NCBI GenBank assembly: GCA_025450375.1
Contig: JANWHO010000336.1
Location: 1-18,748, forward strand
Direction of reading: 5' to 3'
Source of the DNA: Chloroflexota bacterium
Lineage (GTDB): Bacteria > Chloroflexota > UBA5177 > JANWHV01
Length of the DNA: 18,748 bases
In this document: piece after piece, positions 5,957 to 13,884 of the stretch
How the letters are laid out: each line of letters starts with the position of its first letter
Position numbering within the stretch: the first letter of the stretch is position 1
Made by a program: the position numbers and the translations under genes
Notes under the pieces: generated by a model
Database searches by the model: none
Seen by the model: only the letters and a program-made list of their open reading frames with translations
What the model was told of the DNA's origin: nothing

Positions 5957-8026
5957 TTGGCACATCTATCGCGAACCTTTTCGCGCCCCCGCGGACGTGT
6001 ACTTCTCCTCTTGCTAGGAGTGGGAGGCGCGTTCCTGGCCCAGCATCAAGCCAACGTGGCATCCGTGCCCTTCTGGGTTCTCGCGGCCACCGCCATCGCC
6101 ATCACGGCCGGCGCGCTCATCACTGGACGCCCCTTTGCAATCGATCAGACGTGGCCACGCCAACGTACGGCTCCCGGCACGGCGTCCACGCACCCCAGCG
6201 CCATGGACATCGCGGCCGGTACTTTGGGCGGCTCGGCGGCGTTCGCCGCGCTCCTCTGGAGCATCGGCCCGTATTCCTACCACGGACACATTTTTAGCTC
6301 CGATCTTTCGACCTGGGCATGCGCGGTCTGGGCGGGTGGCCTGGGAATCGCCTTGCTCTGGTTAGGGATCCATGGCCGGCAAGCGGCATTCGGCGATCCT
6401 CGGGGAACCAGTAGGATACCCGTGGGGCGGATCGAACTGGCGGTCCTGGTTTTGATCCTACTGGCCGGCGCGGGCCTCCGGCTCTGGCACCTTGGCGGGC
6501 TGCCTGAAGGCGTATGGTCGGATGAGGTCGATAGCGCGCAGGACGCCATTCGCCTCCTGCATATGCCGTTCCAACCGTTCGCGCCCGGAAACTTCGGCCA
6601 TAACCCGAGCCTCTACTTCTACGCGATCGCCGGTGTCTTCAAAGTCGCCGGCCCGTCGATCACCGCCGCGCGCGTCACGTCCGCGCTCTTCGGCATGGGC
6701 GGCATCGGAGTGGTCTACCTCTTGGGGAGATTTGGCGGCGGACCTGCCCTTGGGCTGATCGCCGCGATCCTCATCGCGGTCGCCCCCTGGTCGGTTACTT
6801 TTTCACGGGTGGCCATGCCCGATATTCCGATCCCCGCCGTGACCGGGCTTGGCTATTTTTTCCTCATCCTTGCCTTGCGCGACGGGAAGCCTTTTGATTT
6901 CGCGGCCAGTGGGGTCGCCCTGGGTGCTGCCTTTCTCATCTATCCCGGCGCGTATATCCCCGGAGTCCTGGCCGTCGTCCTGCTGTGGTGGCGGTGTCGA
7001 AGCGACCCGGCATTCAGCCTCGCCACCCGACAGATACGGCTTCTTCTCCCGCTGGCCCTGGTGGCGGCGGCCGCCCCGACGCTCATCGTGCTGGTGCGGG
7101 ATACCGATTTCGCCCTTGCCCGCGTCCGCTCCCTGTCCCTTTTCAGTCAATATCCCGACCTCCATCAGCGGATCTCCGCTGTGATGTCCAATCTACGAGC
7201 CTACCTTTTGATGTTTACCGTGGCAGGAGATCAGAATGGGCGGCACAATCTTTCCGGCGCGCCGATGCTCGATCCGGTCACCGGAGCCTGTTTCCTCCTT
7301 GGCCTGGGGGTGTGCCTGCGGCGCTGGTCGTCGTGGTATGCCCGGATCATGCTGCTCTGGTTGGCGGCGAATCTGGCCGGCGGGATGTTTTCCCTGACCA
7401 CGGAGGCGCCCCACGCCGCCCGCACGATTGGCGCGCTCGCCCCACTGGCCGTGATCGCCGCCCTGCCCCTCGCATATCTCGCCACATTCATTCGACAGGC
7501 CCTGAGCTTGAACAACGCGTCGAGCGGGGATATCCGAACAGCCGAGGGTCGGACGCCGCTCCATCGCCCGCGAGCCGGGTTCCCAAAGACCAACCCCGCC
7601 TTGGCCGCCTTTCTCGTCGTGGCGGCGCCGATCGCCGGCGCCTCCACCCTCGGCATCCACCGCTATTTCGGAGAGCAGGTGACCAGCCCTACATCTTGGT
7701 ACGCCATGGACGGCATGCAGACGGTCATGGCACGGGCCATCCCGGCGCTCCTGAGGCGCCAACTGGACGTGGCGATCGCGCCGGGTATTTCCGACGACTG
7801 GATCATCTCAACCCTGGCTCCCCAATGGACCTTGCGGACGTTTTCGCCTTCGGCTCCCGTTCCGCTTCCGCTGCCAGGCAGTGGAGCGGCCTTGATCGTT
7901 CCCGCTTCCGACCCCGAGCTATTGGCTCGGCTGCGCGCTCGACGCGACATCTCCTCGACCATCACCTTGACGCCCGGATTCGACCGAACTCATGCCGCCG
8001 CATACGTGTTCATCATCTCACGGTGA
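5957..8026 (+). CDS. GT39/PMT-family membrane glycosyltransferase
   Basis: This roughly 690-residue polytopic protein has the GT-C layout of protein-mannosyl/ArnT-like transferases, which move a sugar from a polyprenyl-phosphate carrier to an acceptor on the outer face of the membrane. After the first hydrophobic segments, the first catalytic-type outer loop carries WSDEVDSAQ (Asp189-Glu190), followed by HNPSLYFY (about 215-222), equivalent to the family's HPPLYY-like motif. About ten further hydrophobic helices follow, with a soluble C-terminal part of about 120 residues. The frame stays open back to 5822 inside the MFS gene, but that extension is Cys-rich and unconvincing. The TTG at 5957 is preceded by AGGAGG (5940-5945) 11 bases upstream, and I take it as the start. 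The gene converges on the regulator with only 13 bases between stops. Donor and acceptor are unknown. Confidence 0.85.
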   Translation: MAHLSRTFSRPRGRVLLLLLGVGGAFLAQHQANVASVPFWVLAATAIAITAGALITGRPFAIDQTWPRQRTAPGTASTHPSAMDIAAGTLGGSAAFAALLWSIGPYSYHGHIFSSDLSTWACAVWAGGLGIALLWLGIHGRQAAFGDPRGTSRIPVGRIELAVLVLILLAGAGLRLWHLGGLPEGVWSDEVDSAQDAIRLLHMPFQPFAPGNFGHNPSLYFYAIAGVFKVAGPSITAARVTSALFGMGGIGVVYLLGRFGGGPALGLIAAILIAVAPWSVTFSRVAMPDIPIPAVTGLGYFFLILALRDGKPFDFAASGVALGAAFLIYPGAYIPGVLAVVLLWWRCRSDPAFSLATRQIRLLLPLALVAAAAPTLIVLVRDTDFALARVRSLSLFSQYPDLHQRISAVMSNLRAYLLMFTVAGDQNGRHNLSGAPMLDPVTGACFLLGLGVCLRRWSSWYARIMLLWLAANLAGGMFSLTTEAPHAARTIGALAPLAVIAALPLAYLATFIRQALSLNNASSGDIRTAEGRTPLHRPRAGFPKTNPALAAFLVVAAPIAGASTLGIHRYFGEQVTSPTSWYAMDGMQTVMARAIPALLRRQLDVAIAPGISDDWIISTLAPQWTLRTFSPSAPVPLPLPGSGAALIVPASDPELLARLRARRDISSTITLTPGFDRTHAAAYVFIISR

Positions 8027-8039
8027 CCGATCCGGACCA

Positions 8040-11000
8040 TTAGACACCGGCTAGGCGCGCGCAAGTTACCAGATCGGCCATCGCGTTCTGCTCGCGAAAA
8101 ATCCCGTGGGCCGCGGCCAGCAGTTGCTGGGCCTCGGTTGGGTTCGGCTGACCACCTGGGCCTAGCAACGATTCCGCCAGAGTCAACCCAACTCGTGCCG
8201 CTTCCAGGGCGGCCCCAATCGCCTCCAGGCAGTTCAAGGCTTCACGGAGCCGGATCTCCCCTTCCCGCACATCCCCCGCCGCCAGCGCCGCGCGGCCAAG
8301 AATCGCCAGGAGCAGCCCCTCCTCGCGCCGTTGCCCGCGGACGCGCGCCACCTCCAGGCCCCGCGTTGCCGCTTCCCGTGCCGCCCCATGATCGTTGATG
8401 GCTACCGCCAGGGCGGCGCGGACCAGCACCGCCTGCAGGGCGGCCGGACCCACTCCGCGCCGCTCGACATCGAAGGACACGACCCGGAACAGGCGGGCGG
8501 CCCGCCCCGTGTTGCCCGAGAGGATATACGCGCGCACGCATTCCAACCCGGTGATGAGCTCCTCCTCGACTCCTCCGAGCCGCTTGATCAGGCGCCGGGC
8601 GCGCCGCCACAGGCGAAGCGCCGCCGAGTAATCGCCCTGCTCGCACGCGAGGCGACCCTGCTGAAGCCAGCCATCGGCGATTGCCGGATCGTAACCCACC
8701 TCCTGGCCTAACCTCAGTCCTCGATCCAGCCATTCTTGAGCTTGTCGCAACTCGCCGCGCGCGATGGCGATCTCTCCGAGATGGACACAGCCATGGGCCA
8801 CCGAGGTCGGATGCTGGAGTTGTTCACTGGTTGCCAGTCCGGCAAGACACAGCCGTTCCGCCGTACCGTAGTCACCTCGGTCAAACGCCAGCAATGCCAG
8901 ACTACTCTGGCAGTGCGCGAGACCGCTGGGGTCGCCACTTTCCTCAAGGATGGAGAAGGCGCGGTGATAGAAGGAATCGGCATTGTCGTAGTCGCAGCGC
9001 TGGTACGCCATGAGCCCAAGCGAATTCAAGGAATGGGCCACCGCGAGTTGATTCCCAGTTCGCTCCTGGATCACCAGCGCGCGGCGATGGCATTCTTCCG
9101 CCTCGTCAATGTCACCGCGGCTGGCGGCCATCAGGCCGAGATTATTCCAGGTGCCGGCGATCCCGTCCTGATCGCCGAGGCGCTCCTTCAAGGCCAGAGT
9201 CTCACGATAGCACTGTTCCGCCTGCCGGTACTCGCTGCGGTACCAGGCCACCGCCCCCAGGCTATTCCAGATCAGCGCCGTCCCCATCATATCCTGGAGC
9301 CGCTCGAAAATCGCCAGCGCGATTCGATGGCGCTCCTCCGCCAGGTCGAACTCGCCGCGCACACAGGCGATCCGCCCTTGCAAATTGTGGGCCCGCGCGA
9401 CAGTCGCGTCCCCGCACTCCGCTCCCAGCATCGCCAGAGCCCGCTCAGCAGATTCCAGAGCCGCCGCATACTCCCCCCGGACAAGGTGAATTTCCCCACG
9501 ATTCAAGGCAAGGGTGGAGAGGAAACTCATGCGCGTCCGAGGGTCATCCGATTCACATCCGGCCTCGGCCTGATCGAAGGCGGCCAGAGCGCGATCATAC
9601 TCGGTACGCTTTTCCCAGGTCATCCCCTCTTTCCGCCAAAGCTCCGCGCCGGCCATCGGGGTGGCGGCTACGGTTCGGGCGCGGGCAAAATCCTCCTGAG
9701 CGGCGGCATAGTCGCCTTCCAGCAACCGGAGATCGCCCAGTCGTTCGCGCAGCCTCGCCAGGGTTGCTCGGGCCTCCGGGTCCAGGTGGCCCGCCTCGTG
9801 TGAGGGCAATACCGGGTCGTCAAGACAGTCACAGGCTTGCGAGAAGTGCTGAATGGCCAGGGCCGGCGCATGCACGGTCGCCGCGTGGTCACCCGCTCTT
9901 TCCAGCCAATGGGCGGCCCTCCGGCGGTCGCTCGTCCGTACGAAGTGATAGGCGACCGTTTCGGCGCTGATGATCCCTCCTTGCTCATGGCGGGCCGCCA
10001 ATTCCAGTCCGGCCCGTTCGTGCAGGCGCCGCCGTTGGCCCGGGAGTAGTTCCTCGTACAGAGCCCGTCGGAGGAGGTTATGGACCAGAACGTAGCCCGC
10101 GGCCTCTTCGCGGAGCAAGCCGGAGGCCACGGCCTCATCCAGTGCGTCCTCGGCGGCAACTCGATCCCGCCCAGCCAAAATGGCTACGAACTCGGCGCTA
10201 AAACGCACGCCGATCACCGCTCCGGCCCGCAGCAAAACGCGCGTGTTCATCTCCAAACGATCAAGACGTCGAGCCAGAGTCTGCCGCACGGTACCTGGCA
10301 GTGCCTCCTCCCCCTCCAGGGCGGACGGGTTCGCCCGGTCCGCCGTGCCCCCCTCCTGGCGACGGGCCGCCAGAAGCGTCGCCAACTCGGTGACAAAGAA
10401 GGGATTCCCATTGCACTGCGCGTGCAACGCGGCGGCTCGCTCGAAGGACAGCGGGGCGCCAAGCACCCGGCCCGCCAGAGTTGACACCTGCTCCGGGAGC
10501 AACCCACGCAATTCGATGGTAGTCACCCCTCCCTGGCGGTGCCCTTCCAGAATCAGTTCCCGCATCGGATGCGCCACCGGACTATCATCGCGCATCGTTC
10601 CCATCAACAGGAGGCGTAGGTCACCACTCCGCCGCGTCAGATAGGCAAGGAGCCCCAGGGTCGCCTCATCAGCCCAATGTAAATCATCCAAGATGAGAGC
10701 AATCGGGCGGCTCTGGCTGGCGGCGGCCAACAAACTCCTCACCCCGGTCCATAGTCGTACCCGTTCCGCTCCCGGGTTTCCTAGCGGCGCCGGGGGCGTT
10801 AGGCTGACTAGGGTGGCCAGCTCGGGAACAAGGTCAAGCACCGCCTCGGCGCCCTGCAGCTCGCGCCGCAAAGCCTTGGTGGGACGCAGCCGGCTGAAGG
10901 CGCGCAGGGCCTCCGAAAACGATGCGTACGGTACATCATGCTCGCCCTCTCCGCTCCTGCCCCACAATACGGCAAAGCCCAACAGGTTCGCCGCCTCGGC

Positions 11001-12245
11001 CACCTCCTCCGCCAGGCGCGTCTTCCCAATCCCTGCTTCGCCGGTCAGGAGGACGAGCTGGCCCCTGCCCGTGCGGGCGGCGTCCAGGCAAGCCCGTATC
11101 TGAGTCAATTCGGCCTCCCGGCCAATCAGTACGGGACCGCCACGCCTGGGGTCGGCGGGCGCGGCTGCCCGCGCGGTGGGCGCGGTGAACGCGGATTGCC
11201 GCGCCCGCCGGGGAAGGGAGTCTCCCGCGCGTAGGGTCCGCGCCAGGGCTTCCAACTCCACCGACGGCGCCGCCCGCACCTCGCGGCGCAATGCCTGCTT
11301 TACCCGTTCGTAGATGCGGAGAGCCTCCGCCCTCCGTCCTTGACGGGCAAGCAGCATCATCAATCTCTGGGCCGCCTCCTCCTGGGTGGGGTCGGCGGTG
11401 AGGAGGCGATGCAGGGCCGCGACAGCCGCGTCGTGCCTGCCATGGCGGGTAAGAGCCTCCTGGAGAGCCAGGAGCGCGCCATGCCGGCGAAGGCGAAACG
11501 CTTCTCGGGCGGCCAGGCACCACTCGGACGACTCCTCGGGGAGGAGGTCGCCGCCATAGAGGTCAGCCGCCGTTTCCAGGGCATCGAGGGGGTCCGCCGC
11601 CGTATCCGCCGCCGCCAACGCGCGCTCGAACGCGAGCACATCGACAAAGTCCTCGGGGCCAAGGAGAAGGGTCAGCACGTCTCCCTCTTGGGCGATGTAC
11701 CTTGAAGGGTGGCCGGCCGGCAGACTGGGCTCAAGCGCGTGCCTGAGGGCATGAATCGCGGTCGCTACCGCCGACCGCGCGGCATCCGATGTGCCGCTGG
11801 GCCGAAGCACGGCCATCACGGCTTCACGACGGATGCGCTGCTGATCGGCCAGCAACAAGAGTTTCAAGAGGGTTGCCGCCGACTGACGCCGCCACTCGAC
11901 GATCGGGCTCCCCTCGACCTCTACCCGGAACTGGCCCAGAAGAAGGATGCGTAAGTGGGTATCGGTTGGTGGCTGGATGACGCGCGAGGAGGTAACCACG
12001 GCGCGTCCAGGGGCGCGCGGAAGAGCAGGGGCGAGTGGTCCCTCGGCCACAAGGATCGCCGGTGCTTCCTCGGAGCGTTTGGCGATCCGGTCGCCGTCAG
12101 GCGGCAAGTCTTTCCCAATATAGCGGGTCCGCGGGCGCCCGCCTTCCCGCCACACCTCATACCAGTACGGCCCGTGCCCAGGTCCCTCGGCGCACACACG
12201 GCAATTGTTCTTTCCGCAGCGTCTATACTGTTGGCGATAGCGCAT
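8040..12245 (-). CDS. SARP/AfsR-like regulator: Cys module + winged helix/BTAD + ATPase + TPR
   Basis: A 1401-residue cytoplasmic transcription factor. Residues 1-50 form a module with CGKNNCRVC (Cys10, Cys15, Cys18) and HGPYWYEVWREGG, like the small DUF6788-type domain. About 97-200 is an OmpR-like winged helix of SARP type, then a bacterial transcriptional activation domain (about 200-340). The signal-transducing ATPase part has a Walker A (GEAGIGKT, 402-409) and Walker B (ALILDD, 516-521, then LHWADE). About 835-1280 holds roughly ten TPR units, recognisable by repeats such as RGEYAAALESAERAL and RGDIDEAEECHRRAL. No C-terminal LuxR helix-turn-helix. Start is the ATG at 12243-12245 with GGAGG close upstream; the frame is open to 12395 but that extension has no ribosome site. 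This class typically activates nearby secondary-metabolism genes, and the divergent neighbour is a candidate peptide natural-product precursor. The link is inferred. Confidence 0.9.
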   Translation of the reverse strand: MRYRQQYRRCGKNNCRVCAEGPGHGPYWYEVWREGGRPRTRYIGKDLPPDGDRIAKRSEEAPAILVAEGPLAPALPRAPGRAVVTSSRVIQPPTDTHLRILLLGQFRVEVEGSPIVEWRRQSAATLLKLLLLADQQRIRREAVMAVLRPSGTSDAARSAVATAIHALRHALEPSLPAGHPSRYIAQEGDVLTLLLGPEDFVDVLAFERALAAADTAADPLDALETAADLYGGDLLPEESSEWCLAAREAFRLRRHGALLALQEALTRHGRHDAAVAALHRLLTADPTQEEAAQRLMMLLARQGRRAEALRIYERVKQALRREVRAAPSVELEALARTLRAGDSLPRRARQSAFTAPTARAAAPADPRRGGPVLIGREAELTQIRACLDAARTGRGQLVLLTGEAGIGKTRLAEEVAEAANLLGFAVLWGRSGEGEHDVPYASFSEALRAFSRLRPTKALRRELQGAEAVLDLVPELATLVSLTPPAPLGNPGAERVRLWTGVRSLLAAASQSRPIALILDDLHWADEATLGLLAYLTRRSGDLRLLLMGTMRDDSPVAHPMRELILEGHRQGGVTTIELRGLLPEQVSTLAGRVLGAPLSFERAAALHAQCNGNPFFVTELATLLAARRQEGGTADRANPSALEGEEALPGTVRQTLARRLDRLEMNTRVLLRAGAVIGVRFSAEFVAILAGRDRVAAEDALDEAVASGLLREEAAGYVLVHNLLRRALYEELLPGQRRRLHERAGLELAARHEQGGIISAETVAYHFVRTSDRRRAAHWLERAGDHAATVHAPALAIQHFSQACDCLDDPVLPSHEAGHLDPEARATLARLRERLGDLRLLEGDYAAAQEDFARARTVAATPMAGAELWRKEGMTWEKRTEYDRALAAFDQAEAGCESDDPRTRMSFLSTLALNRGEIHLVRGEYAAALESAERALAMLGAECGDATVARAHNLQGRIACVRGEFDLAEERHRIALAIFERLQDMMGTALIWNSLGAVAWYRSEYRQAEQCYRETLALKERLGDQDGIAGTWNNLGLMAASRGDIDEAEECHRRALVIQERTGNQLAVAHSLNSLGLMAYQRCDYDNADSFYHRAFSILEESGDPSGLAHCQSSLALLAFDRGDYGTAERLCLAGLATSEQLQHPTSVAHGCVHLGEIAIARGELRQAQEWLDRGLRLGQEVGYDPAIADGWLQQGRLACEQGDYSAALRLWRRARRLIKRLGGVEEELITGLECVRAYILSGNTGRAARLFRVVSFDVERRGVGPAALQAVLVRAALAVAINDHGAAREAATRGLEVARVRGQRREEGLLLAILGRAALAAGDVREGEIRLREALNCLEAIGAALEAARVGLTLAESLLGPGGQPNPTEAQQLLAAAHGIFREQNAMADLVTCARLAGV

Positions 12246-12259
12246 GAACCCTCCATGCC

Positions 12260-12270
12260 CGTATACAAGA
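12260..12270 (+). repeat. Direct repeat CGTATACAAGA, copy 1
   Basis: An 11-base sequence repeated identically and in the same orientation at 12387-12397, 127 bases apart, in the divergent regulator/peptide region. It contains the palindrome GTATAC. Copy 1 lies 15 bases before the regulator start codon. It could be a regulator binding site; a chance repeat is less likely in such a short region but not excluded. Confidence 0.5.
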
Positions 12271-12386
12271 CGCGATTGCCGAGTTCTTGGTGAATTTCCG
12301 TCGAACCCCGCCGCCGCGGACCGTACGCTTCCTCCCGAATGAACCTTGCCTGGAATGAGCACCCCCAGCGTAGCAGCCGTCCCAAA

Positions 12387-12397
12387 CGTATACAAGA
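12387..12397 (+). repeat. Direct repeat CGTATACAAGA, copy 2
   Basis: Second identical copy of the 11-base repeat. It overlaps the predicted -10 element of the regulator's promoter on the minus strand, so a protein bound here could block or alter the regulator's own transcription. It is 95 bases upstream of the peptide start codon. Confidence 0.5.
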
Positions 12398-12415
12398 ACC
12401 CGGTTGGTCACGCAA
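12387..12415 (-). promoter_or_regulatory. Predicted promoter of the SARP regulator gene
   Basis: On the minus strand TTGCGT (plus 12410-12415) and TATACG (plus 12387-12392) are separated by exactly 17 bases. Transcription would start near 12380, giving a leader of about 135 bases before the ATG at 12245. The -35 overlaps a palindrome (12401-12418) and the -10 overlaps a direct repeat, consistent with autoregulation. Confidence 0.4.
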
Positions 12416-12418
12416 CCG
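12401..12418. promoter_or_regulatory. Palindrome CGGTTG-N6-CAACCG, candidate operator
   Basis: Perfect 6-base arms (12401-12406 and 12413-12418) around GTCACG. It covers the predicted -35 element of the regulator promoter and lies 75 bases upstream of the peptide ATG. The size and spacing suit a dimeric repressor or activator site. Which protein would bind is unknown. Confidence 0.4.
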
Positions 12419-12426
12419 CTTGGTAA

Positions 12427-12443
12427 TGGGGAGGGAATCCCCA
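12427..12443. promoter_or_regulatory. Palindrome TGGGGA-N5-TCCCCA upstream of the peptide gene
   Basis: Perfect 6-base arms (12427-12432 and 12438-12443) about 50 bases before the peptide ATG. It could be an operator or a hairpin in the 5' leader of the peptide transcript. No clear -35/-10 pair for the peptide gene is visible around it, so activator-dependent transcription is possible. Confidence 0.35.
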
Positions 12444-12492
12444 TCCAGCATGATGCAAGGGTGGGCGCGAAGTAGCGAAGAGCGGAGCATAC

Positions 12493-12735
12493 ATGGCTGA
12501 TCGGTATCGGGATCTGATCGATGCGTTCCTCGATCAGGTTCGGCAAGACCCAGCCTTCCGCGAGCGCCTGCGGGACGATCCACAGCAGGCGCTGGAAGCC
12601 TCCGGCTTCGGACGTGCGATCAAGGATCTGCAACCGGACCCCTGGGAGTCGGCGGAGGTGATGGGCTTTGGCTGCCAGGATACCTGCTTCAATCAGTGGA
12701 GCTGCCTCAGCAACAGCTGTTATGTCACTATCTAG
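12493..12735 (+). CDS. Candidate RiPP precursor peptide with Nif11/NHLP-like leader
   Basis: An 80-residue peptide in two distinct parts. Residues 1-50 are charged and helical, with the pattern FLDQVRQDPAFRERLRDDP followed by QQALEASGFG, which recalls Nif11/NHLP-type leaders (DP-x-F-R-x-x-L-x-x-DP-x-x-AL). Residues 61-80 form a short tail with Cys61, Cys65, Cys71 and Cys76, three of them in (T/S)-Cys pairs (TC 64-65, SC 70-71, SC 75-76), plus Phe66, Trp69 and Tyr77. That composition is typical of modified peptide cores. A GGAG ribosome site precedes the ATG by about 7 bases. The gene diverges from the SARP regulator and converges with the M42 peptidase at a 20-base gap. No lanthipeptide synthetase, YcaO, radical SAM or peptide exporter is visible in this window. 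The gene is probably real; the precursor role is inferred, and a small Cys protein with disulfides or bound metal is the alternative. Confidence 0.72.
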   Translation: MADRYRDLIDAFLDQVRQDPAFRERLRDDPQQALEASGFGRAIKDLQPDPWESAEVMGFGCQDTCFNQWSCLSNSCYVTI

Positions 12736-12755
12736 CCACTGTGATGACCAAAGTC

Positions 12756-13835
12756 TCAGGCGTCGAGCAGATACGCGAGGCACAGGGCGGTAGTTGCCCA
12801 AAGAGCCTCCCGGTGGGTCCGCTCGAAGGAGTGCGAGGCATCGACGCCTGGTCCAATCAGCGCCGCCCGATAGGCGCCGCCCGCGCGCTGGCCGGCGCTT
12901 GCATCCGAGCTGTAGTACCGGTAAATATCCACTTTGTAGGGGATTCCGTGGGTATCCCCTAGGGCGCGCAGCCGATTGCTGAGCCCATGGTCGTACGGCC
13001 CGGAGCCGTCCTTGACGCAAATGGTCACACTGAATTCATCCGAGGTCTGGAAACCTTCGCCAATCGCGGCCATATCCACCGCGATCAACTCCTCGGTGTC
13101 GCCGGGGATCCCGGCGGCCGCCCCATGGCCTACCTCCTCGTAATTGCTGATGAAGAAGTGGGACATGAGAGCGGGACGCCTCCCATCAAGGGCCTTGATC
13201 ACCCCAAGGAGACAGGCGACCGCGGCCTTGTCATCCAAATGGCGCGACTTGATGAAGCCGTCGCCCGCGACCGTGGTGCGTGGGTCCAGGCTCACGAAGT
13301 CACCAACCTCGATTCCCAGGGCACGGGTCCGCGGGGCGCTCCCGGTCCGGGCGTCCAGGCGCACCTCCATGGTGTCGGCGCCGCGGGCCATTGAGGCGGT
13401 ACCCGGCCCATGAACATGGGCGGACGCGGCGCTCACCATAATGGTTCCGGTGTACTCCTGACCACCCGAGGCATGGACCGTACAATATTCGCCCTCGATG
13501 GCGTTCCAGGGATAGCTGCCAAGCTGGGTCAGACGAAGGCGGCCTTTCTCCTGGATATGCGCGACCATGGCGCCCAGAGTGTCTACATGAGCAGCCAGGG
13601 TCCGGGCTCCTCCCGGTAGTGCGCCAGGCAAAGTGGCGACAAGCGCGCCCTTTACAGTGCGCCTGCTTGCCACTCCCAAACTCTCAAACTCCCGTTCGAC
13701 GAAGCCGATAGCGGCCTCGGTGAAGCCGGTGGGGCTCGGGATGCGGCACAATTCGTGGAGTATCCGCTCGATATACTCCAGATCGATCGCCGGTATGCCG
13801 GCCCCGCCGCCCGAAACCCTCACTTTGTCACTCAC
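12756..13835 (-). CDS. M42-family metallo-aminopeptidase
   Basis: A 359-residue cytoplasmic peptidase of the M42 (FrvX/CelM/glutamyl aminopeptidase) family. These enzymes are dinuclear metal exopeptidases that often form dodecameric shells and trim short peptides. Metal ligands and catalytic residues are visible: His83 in AAHVDT, Asp201 in RHLDDKAAV, the catalytic/ligand pair Glu233-Glu234 in NYEEVGHG, Asp254 in AVDMAA, and His335 in DASHSFERTH. Length is normal and no signal peptide is present. The ATG at 13833-13835 is the natural start. It converges on the peptide gene (20 bases between stops) and lies 49 bases downstream of the membrane-protein gene, so it may share that gene's transcript. 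Some annotations call such proteins endoglucanases; the conserved metal site supports a peptidase. Confidence 0.92.
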   Translation of the reverse strand: MSDKVRVSGGGAGIPAIDLEYIERILHELCRIPSPTGFTEAAIGFVEREFESLGVASRRTVKGALVATLPGALPGGARTLAAHVDTLGAMVAHIQEKGRLRLTQLGSYPWNAIEGEYCTVHASGGQEYTGTIMVSAASAHVHGPGTASMARGADTMEVRLDARTGSAPRTRALGIEVGDFVSLDPRTTVAGDGFIKSRHLDDKAAVACLLGVIKALDGRRPALMSHFFISNYEEVGHGAAAGIPGDTEELIAVDMAAIGEGFQTSDEFSVTICVKDGSGPYDHGLSNRLRALGDTHGIPYKVDIYRYYSSDASAGQRAGGAYRAALIGPGVDASHSFERTHREALWATTALCLAYLLDA

Positions 13836-13884
13836 GCGCGATCCTTCCCGCTACCAGTCTTCGGCCTAAAACCAGTGTAACCAT

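Noticed and set aside
6985..8043. 352-residue plus-strand frame inside the GT39-type gene
   Set aside because: Out of frame with a membrane protein that has clear hydrophobic helices; Arg/Pro-rich, typical of shadow frames.
8736..9803. 355-residue plus-strand frame opposite the TPR region
   Set aside because: Antisense to well-defined TPR repeats; its composition mirrors them and no family is recognisable.
12493..12735. Calling the peptide a lanthipeptide outright
   Set aside because: Cys and Ser/Thr are present, but no lanthipeptide synthetase is visible, and disulfides, sactionine links or metal binding would fit equally well.
12223..13020. 265-residue minus-strand frame covering the peptide gene and part of the peptidase gene
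   Set aside because: It overlaps the 3' part of the M42 gene in another frame and crosses the control region. The plus-strand peptide has a ribosome site and leader-like composition; this frame has neither.
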